Origin: Moraxella sp035181385
GTDB taxonomy: Bacteria; Pseudomonadota; Gammaproteobacteria; Pseudomonadales; Moraxellaceae
Reading direction: 5' to 3'
NCBI RefSeq assembly: GCF_035181385.1
Contig: NZ_JAXCJK010000003.1
Span: 186,001-250,000 of the forward strand
DNA: 64,000 nt
This document shows, piece after piece, positions 24,862-32,707 of this stretch; the stretch's first letter is position 1; every line of letters begins with the position of its first letter. The notes beneath the pieces were generated by a model. The model did no database searches and had not been told where the DNA came from. It worked only from the letters and a program-made list of their open reading frames with translations. A program made the translations under genes and the position numbers.

Positions 24862-26109
24862 ATGTTTCATCAAATTTTTCAAAAAGGGTCGCTGGTCATG
24901 GCGGCTGCGATTGCCACAAATGCCATGGCAACAGATGAGATTGCTGATACACAGCGGCTGGCACTGATGGTAAAAGAAGCTCAGCCAAGCGAACAGGTAG
25001 AGGAGCTGATGATTAAAACTCGTGAAGCGGGCGAAGCGATGTTTTATGACTGTGCAATGATAGCAGCTGATGCAACTCGCTTGGGGTGTTTTGATGCAAT
25101 TGCAGTGGGTAAAACGCCAGCCATCTTGCAACAAAAACAGCCTATTGCTTTGAGTGAAACCATCAAAAGTATTACAGGCGACAGGCAATTGGTTTTTGCT
25201 GATGATGCCGATGATACAACAAAAGATGAAAATGTCATTGTTGCCAGCGAGAATGACTTAGACAAAAGATGGAAAGCTGAACGCTATTCGCCACTGTCCA
25301 TCAGCTATGACTTAAATCAAAATGGTGAGCAAGGGTTGTGGGGTGTGCGTCCGCACAATCCTGTTTATATTTTGCCAATATATTTTCATGGTAAGCCAAA
25401 CCGTGATCCAGTAACGCCAACTCAAAAAGCTTGGCATTATACTACCGATGATCAATATGCTTCTGAATTGAAGTTTCAACTGTCTTTAAAATCAAAAATG
25501 ATGGAAGATGTGTTTGGTACAAATGCCGATTTGTGGTTTGGTTATACGCACATGGCACATTGGCAAATTTATAATGAAAAAAATTCTCGAAAATTTCGTG
25601 CACATGATTATAAACCTGAGATATTTTTGACCCAGCCTGTATTGGCAGATTTGCCATTTGGAGGAAGGCTTAGAATGCTTGGTGCTGGCGTGGTGCATCA
25701 TTCTAATGGTGAGAATAATCCATGGTCCCGCTCGTGGAATCGTGCCTATGTGATGGCTGGCATGGAGTGGAAAAATCTCACCGTCATGCCACGCCTTTGG
25801 GCACGAATCATAAAAGGAGGCAATAGCTTACGACCTAATGACAATCCAGATGTGCTGGATTACTATGGCTATGGTGATGTTAAATTCTTATATCAATTAC
25901 AAAGCAAAAAGAGTATTTCAGGGCTTTTGCGTTATAACCCAAAAACAGGCAAGGGTGCATTGCAACTTGACTATGTCCACCCTATTGGCAAAGGCATCAG
26001 TGGTTATGTTCAGCTGTTTCAAGGTTATGGGCAGTCGTTCATTGATTATAACCATGAAGCCACCTCAATTGGTGTGGGTGTGATGCTTAATGGCTGGATG
26101 GGGTTATAG
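24862..26109 (+). CDS. pldA: Outer-membrane phospholipase A1 (OMPLA)
   Basis: This calcium-dependent beta-barrel phospholipase of the outer membrane has 415 residues, with a signal peptide (about 1-23, ending TNAMA). An extra polar N-terminal domain (about 24-150) precedes the barrel. The catalytic motif is HHSNGENNPWSRSWNR: His279, Ser281 and Asn293 have the same spacing as His142, Ser144 and Asn156 of E. coli. The C-terminus has alternating barrel strands but ends in Leu, not Phe. The start at 24862 follows the GTG at 24859 and the TTG at 24850 in the same frame. Its last 20 bases overlap comF. Confidence 0.9.
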   Translation: MFHQIFQKGSLVMAAAIATNAMATDEIADTQRLALMVKEAQPSEQVEELMIKTREAGEAMFYDCAMIAADATRLGCFDAIAVGKTPAILQQKQPIALSETIKSITGDRQLVFADDADDTTKDENVIVASENDLDKRWKAERYSPLSISYDLNQNGEQGLWGVRPHNPVYILPIYFHGKPNRDPVTPTQKAWHYTTDDQYASELKFQLSLKSKMMEDVFGTNADLWFGYTHMAHWQIYNEKNSRKFRAHDYKPEIFLTQPVLADLPFGGRLRMLGAGVVHHSNGENNPWSRSWNRAYVMAGMEWKNLTVMPRLWARIIKGGNSLRPNDNPDVLDYYGYGDVKFLYQLQSKKSISGLLRYNPKTGKGALQLDYVHPIGKGISGYVQLFQGYGQSFIDYNHEATSIGVGVMLNGWMGL

Positions 26110-26854
26110 GTTGGCGTTTAATCATCGGCGTGAGCGTGCCAAATTGGTGCATTGGCCACCATATGCATTGGCAAAATGGAGTCAAAGATGGCATGGGCTT
26201 TGTGTGTTGTGTCATGAGCCTATGACAGATAACGGCAATTTTACCTCCATGCTTTGTGCTACTTGTCATTCATTGATGTCGTGGCATTTACCACCCATTA
26301 AACTTCAAATTAATCAGACAGACCCTCAAAAATTACAGCAATCATATCAATTTCATTTGTATTTTGCTACTTTTTATCAATACCCTATGAATCGGGCGAT
26401 GACTCGCTTTAAAGACAGTGAGCATCTGCCGTCTTTGATGTTGCTGATTCATGCCATTGAGCAGTTGCCAAAACCGATCGGTGCTCATGCGGACAATACT
26501 GTCATCATACCCATACCAACCACCAAAAAACGCTTGGCCAAGCGTGGTTTTGACCCTGTAATGGTGCTGGCCAAATCCTTATCATATCATTGGCAACTAC
26601 CGCTGTGGCAGGGACTTGACCGTATTGATGATGTTCATCGTCAGCGTGGTCTAAGCCGCCAGCAACGATTGAATAATGTCATTGATGCATTTATATTAAA
26701 TGGCACGCCACCTGCTAGGCGAGTGATTTTATTTGATGATGTAGCAACGACAGGGGCAACTTTGCAAGCGGCGGCAAGCGTCATCATTCGCTGTGTGCCT
26801 AAAATATCGTTACTGGCGGTATGTGTTGCACATGGCGTTCAAAACTTTTCATAA
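26090..26854 (+). CDS. comF: ComF-family phosphoribosyltransferase-like protein
   Basis: This competence-associated cytosolic protein of 254 residues is needed for natural transformation in related bacteria, probably with DprA or PriA. An N-terminal zinc-ribbon-like pair is visible (CVLCHEP and CATCH, about residues 38-60). The phosphoribosyltransferase core has IPIPTTKKRLAKRGFDP and the PRPP loop VILFDDVATTGATL (about 212-225). The ATG at 26090 lies inside the 3' end of pldA, a 20-base overlap in another frame, so translation may be coupled. It sits directly before the minor pilin genes that also serve DNA uptake. Confidence 0.88.
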   Translation: MAGWGYRLAFNHRRERAKLVHWPPYALAKWSQRWHGLCVLCHEPMTDNGNFTSMLCATCHSLMSWHLPPIKLQINQTDPQKLQQSYQFHLYFATFYQYPMNRAMTRFKDSEHLPSLMLLIHAIEQLPKPIGAHADNTVIIPIPTTKKRLAKRGFDPVMVLAKSLSYHWQLPLWQGLDRIDDVHRQRGLSRQQRLNNVIDAFILNGTPPARRVILFDDVATTGATLQAAASVIIRCVPKISLLAVCVAHGVQNFS

Positions 26855-26884
26855 ACTCACCATTTAATCTGATGAGGGCACGCC

Positions 26885-27427
26885 ATGAAAGTCATGAGAT
26901 TTTGGCAAAACCAGCAAGGATTTAGTTTGATTGAGATGCTGGTGGCATTGCTACTGGTGTCGGTGGCATTTTTGGGGTTTTTGATGGTTCAGGTCAAAGC
27001 AAATGGTGCCAGCAAAGATGCCAAAATGCGTACAACAGCGGTATCGCTCATGACGGCTCATGCTGAGGTTTTAAGAAATGCCAGTGATGCTGATAAGCAA
27101 ATCCATGCCGAGCTGTTTGGTCGCCTTAATCGTTCAAATGGCACAAGCATACAGATGATGAATGATTATCGTATCGCCATCAATGCCATTTTTGTGTCTT
27201 GTCAACAATCAGGGTGCAACTCCACTGAATTCATCAAATACCGCACTTTGTGGACCGCTAGACTTGCTGCCAAAGAGGGCGTTCGTCTAAACGCCATTTC
27301 ACAAAATGGTACATATCAATTGATTGCCGCTTGGGGAGATACGCCAGCCACACAAGGTAAAAATGGCTGTGTTTTGCCAGATGGTAAAATTAATCGTGAT
27401 GCTCACTGTATGACAATGACATATTAA
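26885..27427 (+). CDS. pilV: Type IV pilus minor pilin PilV
   Basis: The 180-residue prepilin has a leader MKVMRFWQNQQG cut before FSLIEM by PilD (Gly-Phe, Glu at +5). A hydrophobic helix follows (about 13-38). The C-terminal domain has Cys pairs (CQQSGC, GCVLPDG...HC). Minor pilins help start pilus assembly and prime PilY1 display. GAGGGCAC at 26874-26881 is upstream. It is first in the pilV-pilW-pilX-pilY1 set. No fimT/fimU or pilE gene is in the cluster. Confidence 0.88.
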   Translation: MKVMRFWQNQQGFSLIEMLVALLLVSVAFLGFLMVQVKANGASKDAKMRTTAVSLMTAHAEVLRNASDADKQIHAELFGRLNRSNGTSIQMMNDYRIAINAIFVSCQQSGCNSTEFIKYRTLWTARLAAKEGVRLNAISQNGTYQLIAAWGDTPATQGKNGCVLPDGKINRDAHCMTMTY

Positions 27428-27452
27428 TATTAATGGTGTTTGGGGTGGCAAA

Positions 27453-28457
27453 ATGACAGCAATGCACCACCTGCGTGGTTTTAGTCTGATAGAGATGATG
27501 GTCGCTTTGTTCATCGGTGCATTGATTGTGCTGATGGTAGGTCAGGTGTATGTGATGAGTTCGCAAAATGCTTTGAGCCAGCAAAATGTTGCTGACGCTA
27601 TTAATCAGCAGGTATTTGCTTTTGATGGAATGATGGCAAATTTACGCTTGGCAGGTCTTGGTATTGATGGGTCGGTATTGACCCAAGCGACACCCAGCGG
27701 TATTTTGATTCATGCCAAACAACTTGATGGGCAAAATAAAAGTGGCGAAAATTTATCTGCTTACCTAACTGCCAGCCGATTCATCAAAAACGCCCATACC
27801 AACCTGCCATCTGATCAGCTGACCATCATCTATCGTGCACCTCAGGATATGTGGAGTTGTGAGGGCGAGATGGTATTGGGTCCTCGTCGTGTTCGGCTAA
27901 AAAGTGGCGAAATGGCTGATGTAGATGGTCAAGTGGTGATTGAGCGATATTTTGTGCAAAATGATGATGGCGTGATGAATTTGCATTGTGATTCGGCAAA
28001 ATTCATTGTACAAAATATTGCTCGTGATGGCACAAGAGATAGGCGGTTTGGACAAAGCTCAACCAGTTTTATGAGTGCTATCATTGACGATGACGCCAAA
28101 AGAACAAAAAGTGCTAATGTCATCTATGGATTTGGTGGGCAAGGTGGTGGCCAAATCATTGCTCATCATGTTGAGGGTATGTGGGTGCGATTTGGTGTGC
28201 AGACTACCGATGGCATCAAGCTGATGGCATCAGGTGACTATGATGCTACTTTGGCGTTACCCATCGTATCGATTGATTTGGCATTGCTTACCCATTCATC
28301 ATCTTTGATCAATGATAAAGATGATGGGCTAAACGAACAAAGTTTTGCCATATTTGATAAAACAGCAAGACTGACCAATCACGCACCTAAAGGTGATAGA
28401 CAGCTGCATCAGATGAGTATTGAACTAAGAAATGCCCAGTCAGGCATCAATGACTAG
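27453..28457 (+). CDS. pilW: Type IV pilus minor pilin PilW
   Basis: The 334-residue protein has a short leader (MTAMHHLRG) cut before FSLIEMMVALFIGALIVL, the N-methylation domain and first helix, then a large polar C-terminal domain. Length and place in the cluster fit PilW. The domain contains VEGMWVRFGVQ, the usual PilW C-terminal strand region. It starts 25 bases after pilV and lies 11 bases before pilX, so the three are likely one message. Confidence 0.88.
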   Translation: MTAMHHLRGFSLIEMMVALFIGALIVLMVGQVYVMSSQNALSQQNVADAINQQVFAFDGMMANLRLAGLGIDGSVLTQATPSGILIHAKQLDGQNKSGENLSAYLTASRFIKNAHTNLPSDQLTIIYRAPQDMWSCEGEMVLGPRRVRLKSGEMADVDGQVVIERYFVQNDDGVMNLHCDSAKFIVQNIARDGTRDRRFGQSSTSFMSAIIDDDAKRTKSANVIYGFGGQGGGQIIAHHVEGMWVRFGVQTTDGIKLMASGDYDATLALPIVSIDLALLTHSSSLINDKDDGLNEQSFAIFDKTARLTNHAPKGDRQLHQMSIELRNAQSGIND

Positions 28458-28468
28458 GAGAGCAAAAG

Positions 28469-29140
28469 ATGAAAGTGGAGCGTGGCTATGTACTGCTGTT
28501 GGTGCTCGTTGTGGTGCTTGTTGTGATGAGTTTATCAGCGATGGCCATTCGCCAAAGTCTCACCGATGGCAAACTCGCCTTTGCGACAGGTAAGACAAAC
28601 TCGCTCTTTGTCATGGCAGATACGCCACTTGCACAGCTTAATCGGTCCGATGTTCGCCAGTTCATGAGTGCTGATGATGGCATCATCGCCAAAATGATGG
28701 CTTGGCATGAACAAAATTTTGACAACCAAAATATTAACGATGCTAACAGCTTTCATGCCAAAAGCAAAAGTTCGCCACAAACGATAGGCGTGCTGTGCTA
28801 TCATTTGGCGGCGGGTTTGGAAAATTTTCATCAATATAAGTTGTCATTAAATCCAAGCAATGCACGCTGTGGCAATGGGCAAGTTTGGTTGTGGCTGGTG
28901 CTGACTGATGTACCGCAGTTAAATGACTTTGCACACTTACCGTCTGGTGTGGATATTGATGATATCGCAGACGGTAAGAACATACCTGCACTGAAGGCTT
29001 ATCATTTGACGATATATTCATTGGCAGCCGCTCGAATGGATAGCCCTTGTGCCAGCCACCCTTTACAGGTCAAATCATGCCTAGAAGAGGGTGGTATTTC
29101 TCATCAAATGTTAGTGCAAGAATATCAATATGGCTATTGA
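28469..29140 (+). CDS. pilX: Type IV pilus minor pilin PilX
   Basis: The 223-residue protein starts MKVERGYVLLLVLVVVLVVMSL, a PilX-type N-terminus: leader cut at Gly6-Tyr7 without the usual Glu5, then a strong hydrophobic helix and the SAMAIRQSLTDGKLA region. C-terminal Cys residues (CYHLAAG, CGNG, CASH, CLEEGG) suggest disulphides. GGAGAG precedes the start. It overlaps pilY1 by 11 bases. Confidence 0.85.
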   Translation: MKVERGYVLLLVLVVVLVVMSLSAMAIRQSLTDGKLAFATGKTNSLFVMADTPLAQLNRSDVRQFMSADDGIIAKMMAWHEQNFDNQNINDANSFHAKSKSSPQTIGVLCYHLAAGLENFHQYKLSLNPSNARCGNGQVWLWLVLTDVPQLNDFAHLPSGVDIDDIADGKNIPALKAYHLTIYSLAAARMDSPCASHPLQVKSCLEEGGISHQMLVQEYQYGY

Positions 29141-31166
29141 CAGTGTGAAAAAAGTGACACCCAACAAATTATATGATGTGATGTTTTGGCCATTTGCCAT
29201 TTTTATGTTTGGCATCATGCCAGCTGCTGCCGAACAATTTGGTTCAAGTGTGCTGGCGTCACATTCATCATCTTGTGTTGATGATACGCCTATCATCACA
29301 AGTGTTAAGGCTATGCCACATCATGCTTATGTTGGCATGGCTTATCGAGGTGATGGCAGCTGGCGGGGTGCATTGCTTAAATACCGCATGGCACAAGGTG
29401 CTATGGTTAGCACCGATGGCAAGCTGATTTATGAAAATAATCAAGCAAGGGTGCGTCCAGATATTTGGGCGGTGGGCAAGCTGGTGCAAGGTTTTGGTAC
29501 CCAAGGTCAGCTTAATCAATCAGCAGGCCGTCATCTGTGGGTCTTAAAGGATAAAAATGGTAGGCGTGATGGTGATTTGGTTAAGCTGACAGATGCTACT
29601 GACGATCATTTAAGACAGCTGGTTGATTATACTGATGATGAGCTTGCCAAAATTAAGAATGCCTTGAACAATGATGGCATCGGTGCGGTCATGTATCCGC
29701 CAAGCACTGATGATAAATCTGGTGTGTTGATTTATACGGATACCAAGGGTGTGTTACGCTTAATTGATGGCAACACAGGCCGACAATTGATGGCGTATTT
29801 ATCATTACCAGACTTTGATGATCGTGATGGTGGTATTGATGCGGCATGGCGACTGTATCGAGTGCGTGTTGATGGTGGTCAAAACTGGCAAGATAAACTG
29901 ATTGCGGTGGGTGGTTTTGGGCGTAGCAATAAGGGCCTGATGGCACTTGATGTTACTGATGCCAATCACCCAAAAATGCTTTACCGTCTGACAGAAAGTG
30001 AGCTGCCTGATTTATCGCATATTCATGCACCTATCAGTTTGGGTTATATTAGACAAGCTGGCAAGCAGATGGCGGTTTTTGTGTTTGGGGGCGGGTCAGA
30101 TACCTGTTATCAAGATGGTACAGCTTGTAATAAAAGCATTGCAGAAGGTGCTGTGGTATATGCCATCAATGCTTGGACGGGGCAAAAGGTGCAAAGATGG
30201 GTAGGAGGTAGTGAATATGCCAAACACAGCTTTGCAGGGGAAGTTACGCTCATTGATAGGCAGGGTGATGGTGTTTTTGAACATATCTATGCAGCGGACT
30301 TAGGTGGGCAGATTTTTCGCTTTGATGTGCACACAGGTGGGGTGAGTCGTGTGTTTGCTGCAAATGATGGCTTATTGGCATTTTCTACAAATTTATTTGC
30401 CAGCAATCATCAAAGATTTTACCAAAAGCCCATCGTCAGTTTGTACGATTCGCGTGATTATCCTTTATATCCCAATCGTAATAGACGCTTTGCACTCATC
30501 AGTATTGCGTCAAATGATCAGTTGCCTGATGTTAATGGTAAGATGAATCATGTGTATGGTATTTTTGATGACGGGTTGATTGATCTTAATTCACGGCCAA
30601 CCATTACGCCCAGTGATTTGATTAATATTGATGACAAGACTCAAAATCCAGCTTATTGGCTTGGGTCTGTAGCAAGAGCAAAAGGCTGGATGCGGGTGCT
30701 TAATATTGATGGTGATACCAATGTAACGCTGATGAATGGTGGTGTGGTTGTGCCAAGTGGGCGTCATTTTGCTCGTCGTGGTGTGCGTGCATTATATCAC
30801 CTAAGTGTTGCCAAAGTACCACAGTGCTTACATGATATGACCGTACAATCGCAGGGGTTTTGTTTGCCATTTGGGGTGTGTGCCCACCATAAAACAGGGC
30901 AGCTATTGACCAACAATGCAAATACCACTATTTTAAATACGCCCACCATTCGTGGTAATTGGCTTACAACTGCCACCAAATCTAGTGATGGCAATTCTTT
31001 GGCATGGCAGATTTTGATGCCAAGTGCAAATGTGTTGAATGCTCAGTTGATGAATGGTGGTGTGAGTGATCAGGGCGATGATGCTGGCAAATCAAACTTT
31101 GATGTATCTATCGTACGCAATTTGCGGTTTTTGAGGTGGTACGATGTGCGTAGCACGGGTAATTGA
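29130..31166 (+). CDS. pilY1: PilY1-like pilus tip protein, short form
   Basis: The 678-residue secreted protein has a signal-like segment (about 18-38, PFAIFMFGIMPAAAEQF) and the PilY1 C-terminal beta-propeller. The calcium-loop-like segment is DRQGDGVFEHIYAADLGG (about 376-393), in which Gln sits at the third ligand position where Asp or Asn is usual. The propeller is preceded by about 100 residues only: the large N-terminal region with a von Willebrand A domain found in the Pseudomonas protein (over 1100 residues) is missing. It starts inside pilX. Function as pilus-tip or adhesin is inferred from family and place. Confidence 0.85.
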   Translation: MAIDSVKKVTPNKLYDVMFWPFAIFMFGIMPAAAEQFGSSVLASHSSSCVDDTPIITSVKAMPHHAYVGMAYRGDGSWRGALLKYRMAQGAMVSTDGKLIYENNQARVRPDIWAVGKLVQGFGTQGQLNQSAGRHLWVLKDKNGRRDGDLVKLTDATDDHLRQLVDYTDDELAKIKNALNNDGIGAVMYPPSTDDKSGVLIYTDTKGVLRLIDGNTGRQLMAYLSLPDFDDRDGGIDAAWRLYRVRVDGGQNWQDKLIAVGGFGRSNKGLMALDVTDANHPKMLYRLTESELPDLSHIHAPISLGYIRQAGKQMAVFVFGGGSDTCYQDGTACNKSIAEGAVVYAINAWTGQKVQRWVGGSEYAKHSFAGEVTLIDRQGDGVFEHIYAADLGGQIFRFDVHTGGVSRVFAANDGLLAFSTNLFASNHQRFYQKPIVSLYDSRDYPLYPNRNRRFALISIASNDQLPDVNGKMNHVYGIFDDGLIDLNSRPTITPSDLINIDDKTQNPAYWLGSVARAKGWMRVLNIDGDTNVTLMNGGVVVPSGRHFARRGVRALYHLSVAKVPQCLHDMTVQSQGFCLPFGVCAHHKTGQLLTNNANTTILNTPTIRGNWLTTATKSSDGNSLAWQILMPSANVLNAQLMNGGVSDQGDDAGKSNFDVSIVRNLRFLRWYDVRSTGN

Positions 31167-31549
31167 TTTTCAGTGGTGCTAGGTTGACTGATGAGTATTA
31201 TAAAGAAAGATTTTCTAAACATTAAAATTGTGATATAATAAGCACCCTGTATTGAATTGCGTCAGCGAATACCCATATAACTCATGCAATCGTGCAAAGC
31301 TTGTATTTTTGTGTAAAGTTCTTATCTTATGTTGCTAAAATTATTGACTTTGTAATGTCTTTAATAATAGTTCATATAAATACATACAAAATATACAAAA
31401 CTTGGCTGGACAAAACGGAAAAAATCGTTTTAAATACACTCAAGATTGAGCATGCCGTTTGAGCCCCTTTGGATTTTTTATTTTTTTAGGAAATTGAAAT
31501 GGATCAGCGGTTTGTTTTTTTGGGTAAATTTAATTTTTGGAGAAAATTT
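31167..31549. other. Intergenic region before the outer-membrane protein gene
   Basis: This 383-base AT-rich region holds an extended -10 (TGATATAAT, 31231-31239) about 310 bases before the gene, with a poor -35 (TTTTCT at 31211). A TTGACT at 31344-31349 has only a poorly spaced TAATAG partner. If the first promoter is used, the leader is about 300 bases. No gene is seen. Confidence 0.4.
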
Positions 31550-32359
31550 ATGAAAGTTTTGAATCTGACTGTGATTGGTGCTGCGGTACTACTATCTACC
31601 AGTGCAATGGCAAATGTTGCTGTGGATAGCACGAAAACTTTATTCAAAACTGCAACTAACCCAGCGGCAGTTAGTGCAGAAATTGGTACATTGGGCTATG
31701 GTGCAAACATCGGCTGGTCATTGAACGACCGCGTTGAACTACAAGCTGGTTGGACAGGTGGTAAAACCAATCAAGCGATTAAGAGTGATGACATTGCTAA
31801 GGTTGTTAATGTCGCTAAAGCGCTGAACAATAACGCTAATGGTGCCAAAGTTGATGATTTGAACCTTGCGGTGAAAATCAATGCTTCTAACCCTTATTTG
31901 GGCGTTCAGCTTCGTCCAGCCGCCAACTGGTTTACTGTTGGTACAGGTGTAATCGTTCCTAACAATAAAATCGAAGTTGAAGTGCAGCCAGGTGCGGGCG
32001 ACAGTGGCAATTATCACATCGGTGGTGCTAAGTACTCAAAAGATGCAGTCGGTACTCTAAAAGGTAAAATTCAACATCGCAATACCTTGGCTCCTTACCT
32101 AACCGTTGGCTTCCGTCCAAATATCGGTAATAACTGGGGTCTATTTGGTGAAGTGGGTGCAACTTACCTAGGTAAAGTTAATGTTGATATTGAAAATACC
32201 AAAGACAACGATGTAACTGTAACTGCTATTGACACTCAAAAGCCTATCAAGCTTGCTGAGCTAGTAGACCAAGCTGAGCGTGATATTGAATCTAAAAAAG
32301 ATTTAAAATGGCTAAGCTGGTTCCCAATTGTTAAAGTTGGTGCTACTTACCGTTTCTAA
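31550..32359 (+). CDS. CarO-like outer-membrane beta-barrel protein
   Basis: The 269-residue protein has a clear signal peptide (MKVLNLTVIGAAVLLSTSAMA, cut before NVAVDS) and repeated amphipathic strands. It ends in KVGATYRF, the terminal Phe needed for outer-membrane insertion. The small barrel with GVIVPNNKIEVE and a long polar loop resembles CarO/Omp25-type proteins of Acinetobacter and Moraxella, which are thought to pass small solutes such as basic amino acids. The ATG at 31550 has GGAG 7 bases upstream, so the longer frame from 31499 is rejected. A strong terminator follows. Confidence 0.75.
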   Translation: MKVLNLTVIGAAVLLSTSAMANVAVDSTKTLFKTATNPAAVSAEIGTLGYGANIGWSLNDRVELQAGWTGGKTNQAIKSDDIAKVVNVAKALNNNANGAKVDDLNLAVKINASNPYLGVQLRPAANWFTVGTGVIVPNNKIEVEVQPGAGDSGNYHIGGAKYSKDAVGTLKGKIQHRNTLAPYLTVGFRPNIGNNWGLFGEVGATYLGKVNVDIENTKDNDVTVTAIDTQKPIKLAELVDQAERDIESKKDLKWLSWFPIVKVGATYRF

Positions 32360-32384
32360 TTCATTTTGAATTTAAGCACATAAA

Positions 32385-32418
32385 ACAATCCCAGCCTTTT
32401 GGTTGGGATTGTCTTTTT
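32385..32418 (+). terminator. Rho-independent terminator
   Basis: A 12-bp stem (ACAATCCCAGCC at 32385-32396, GGTTGGGATTGT at 32401-32412, one G-T pair) has a TTTT loop and is followed by CTTTTTAT. Confidence 0.85.
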
Positions 32419-32567
32419 ATGGCTATGTTTTATATGTAAAACTTGGTGTGCTTAAAAAAACCAATGATCAGTATAAATTCATCGCATCAAATACAGATAT
32501 ACAGCTTGGTAAATTCTTGATATAATTAATAATACTAAGTAATGATTTGACCATTTAATCTGGTTGG

Positions 32568-32624
32568 CGTGCCCAATCTTGTCGTTGTAGATTGGGTGTG
32601 GCACGATGAACCATTGAGTTCATC
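32568..32624 (+). promoter_or_regulatory. Two adjacent hairpins in the pepN leader
   Basis: Hairpin 1: CCCAATCT/AGATTGGG (32572-32579, 32589-32596), extended by G-T pairs. Hairpin 2: GATGAAC/GTTCATC (32605-32611, 32618-32624) with a CATTGA loop. They sit 84 bases before the pepN ATG, downstream of an extended -10 (TTGATATAAT, 32517-32526). No T-tract follows. They are the notable content of the 348-base gap 32360-32707. Confidence 0.5.
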
Positions 32625-32707
32625 ATAAAGTGGTTGGATTTGTTAACTTACCAAATTTAAACTTACCAATTACCAATTTTACCAATGTAAAACACGGAGT
32701 TTTAAAA

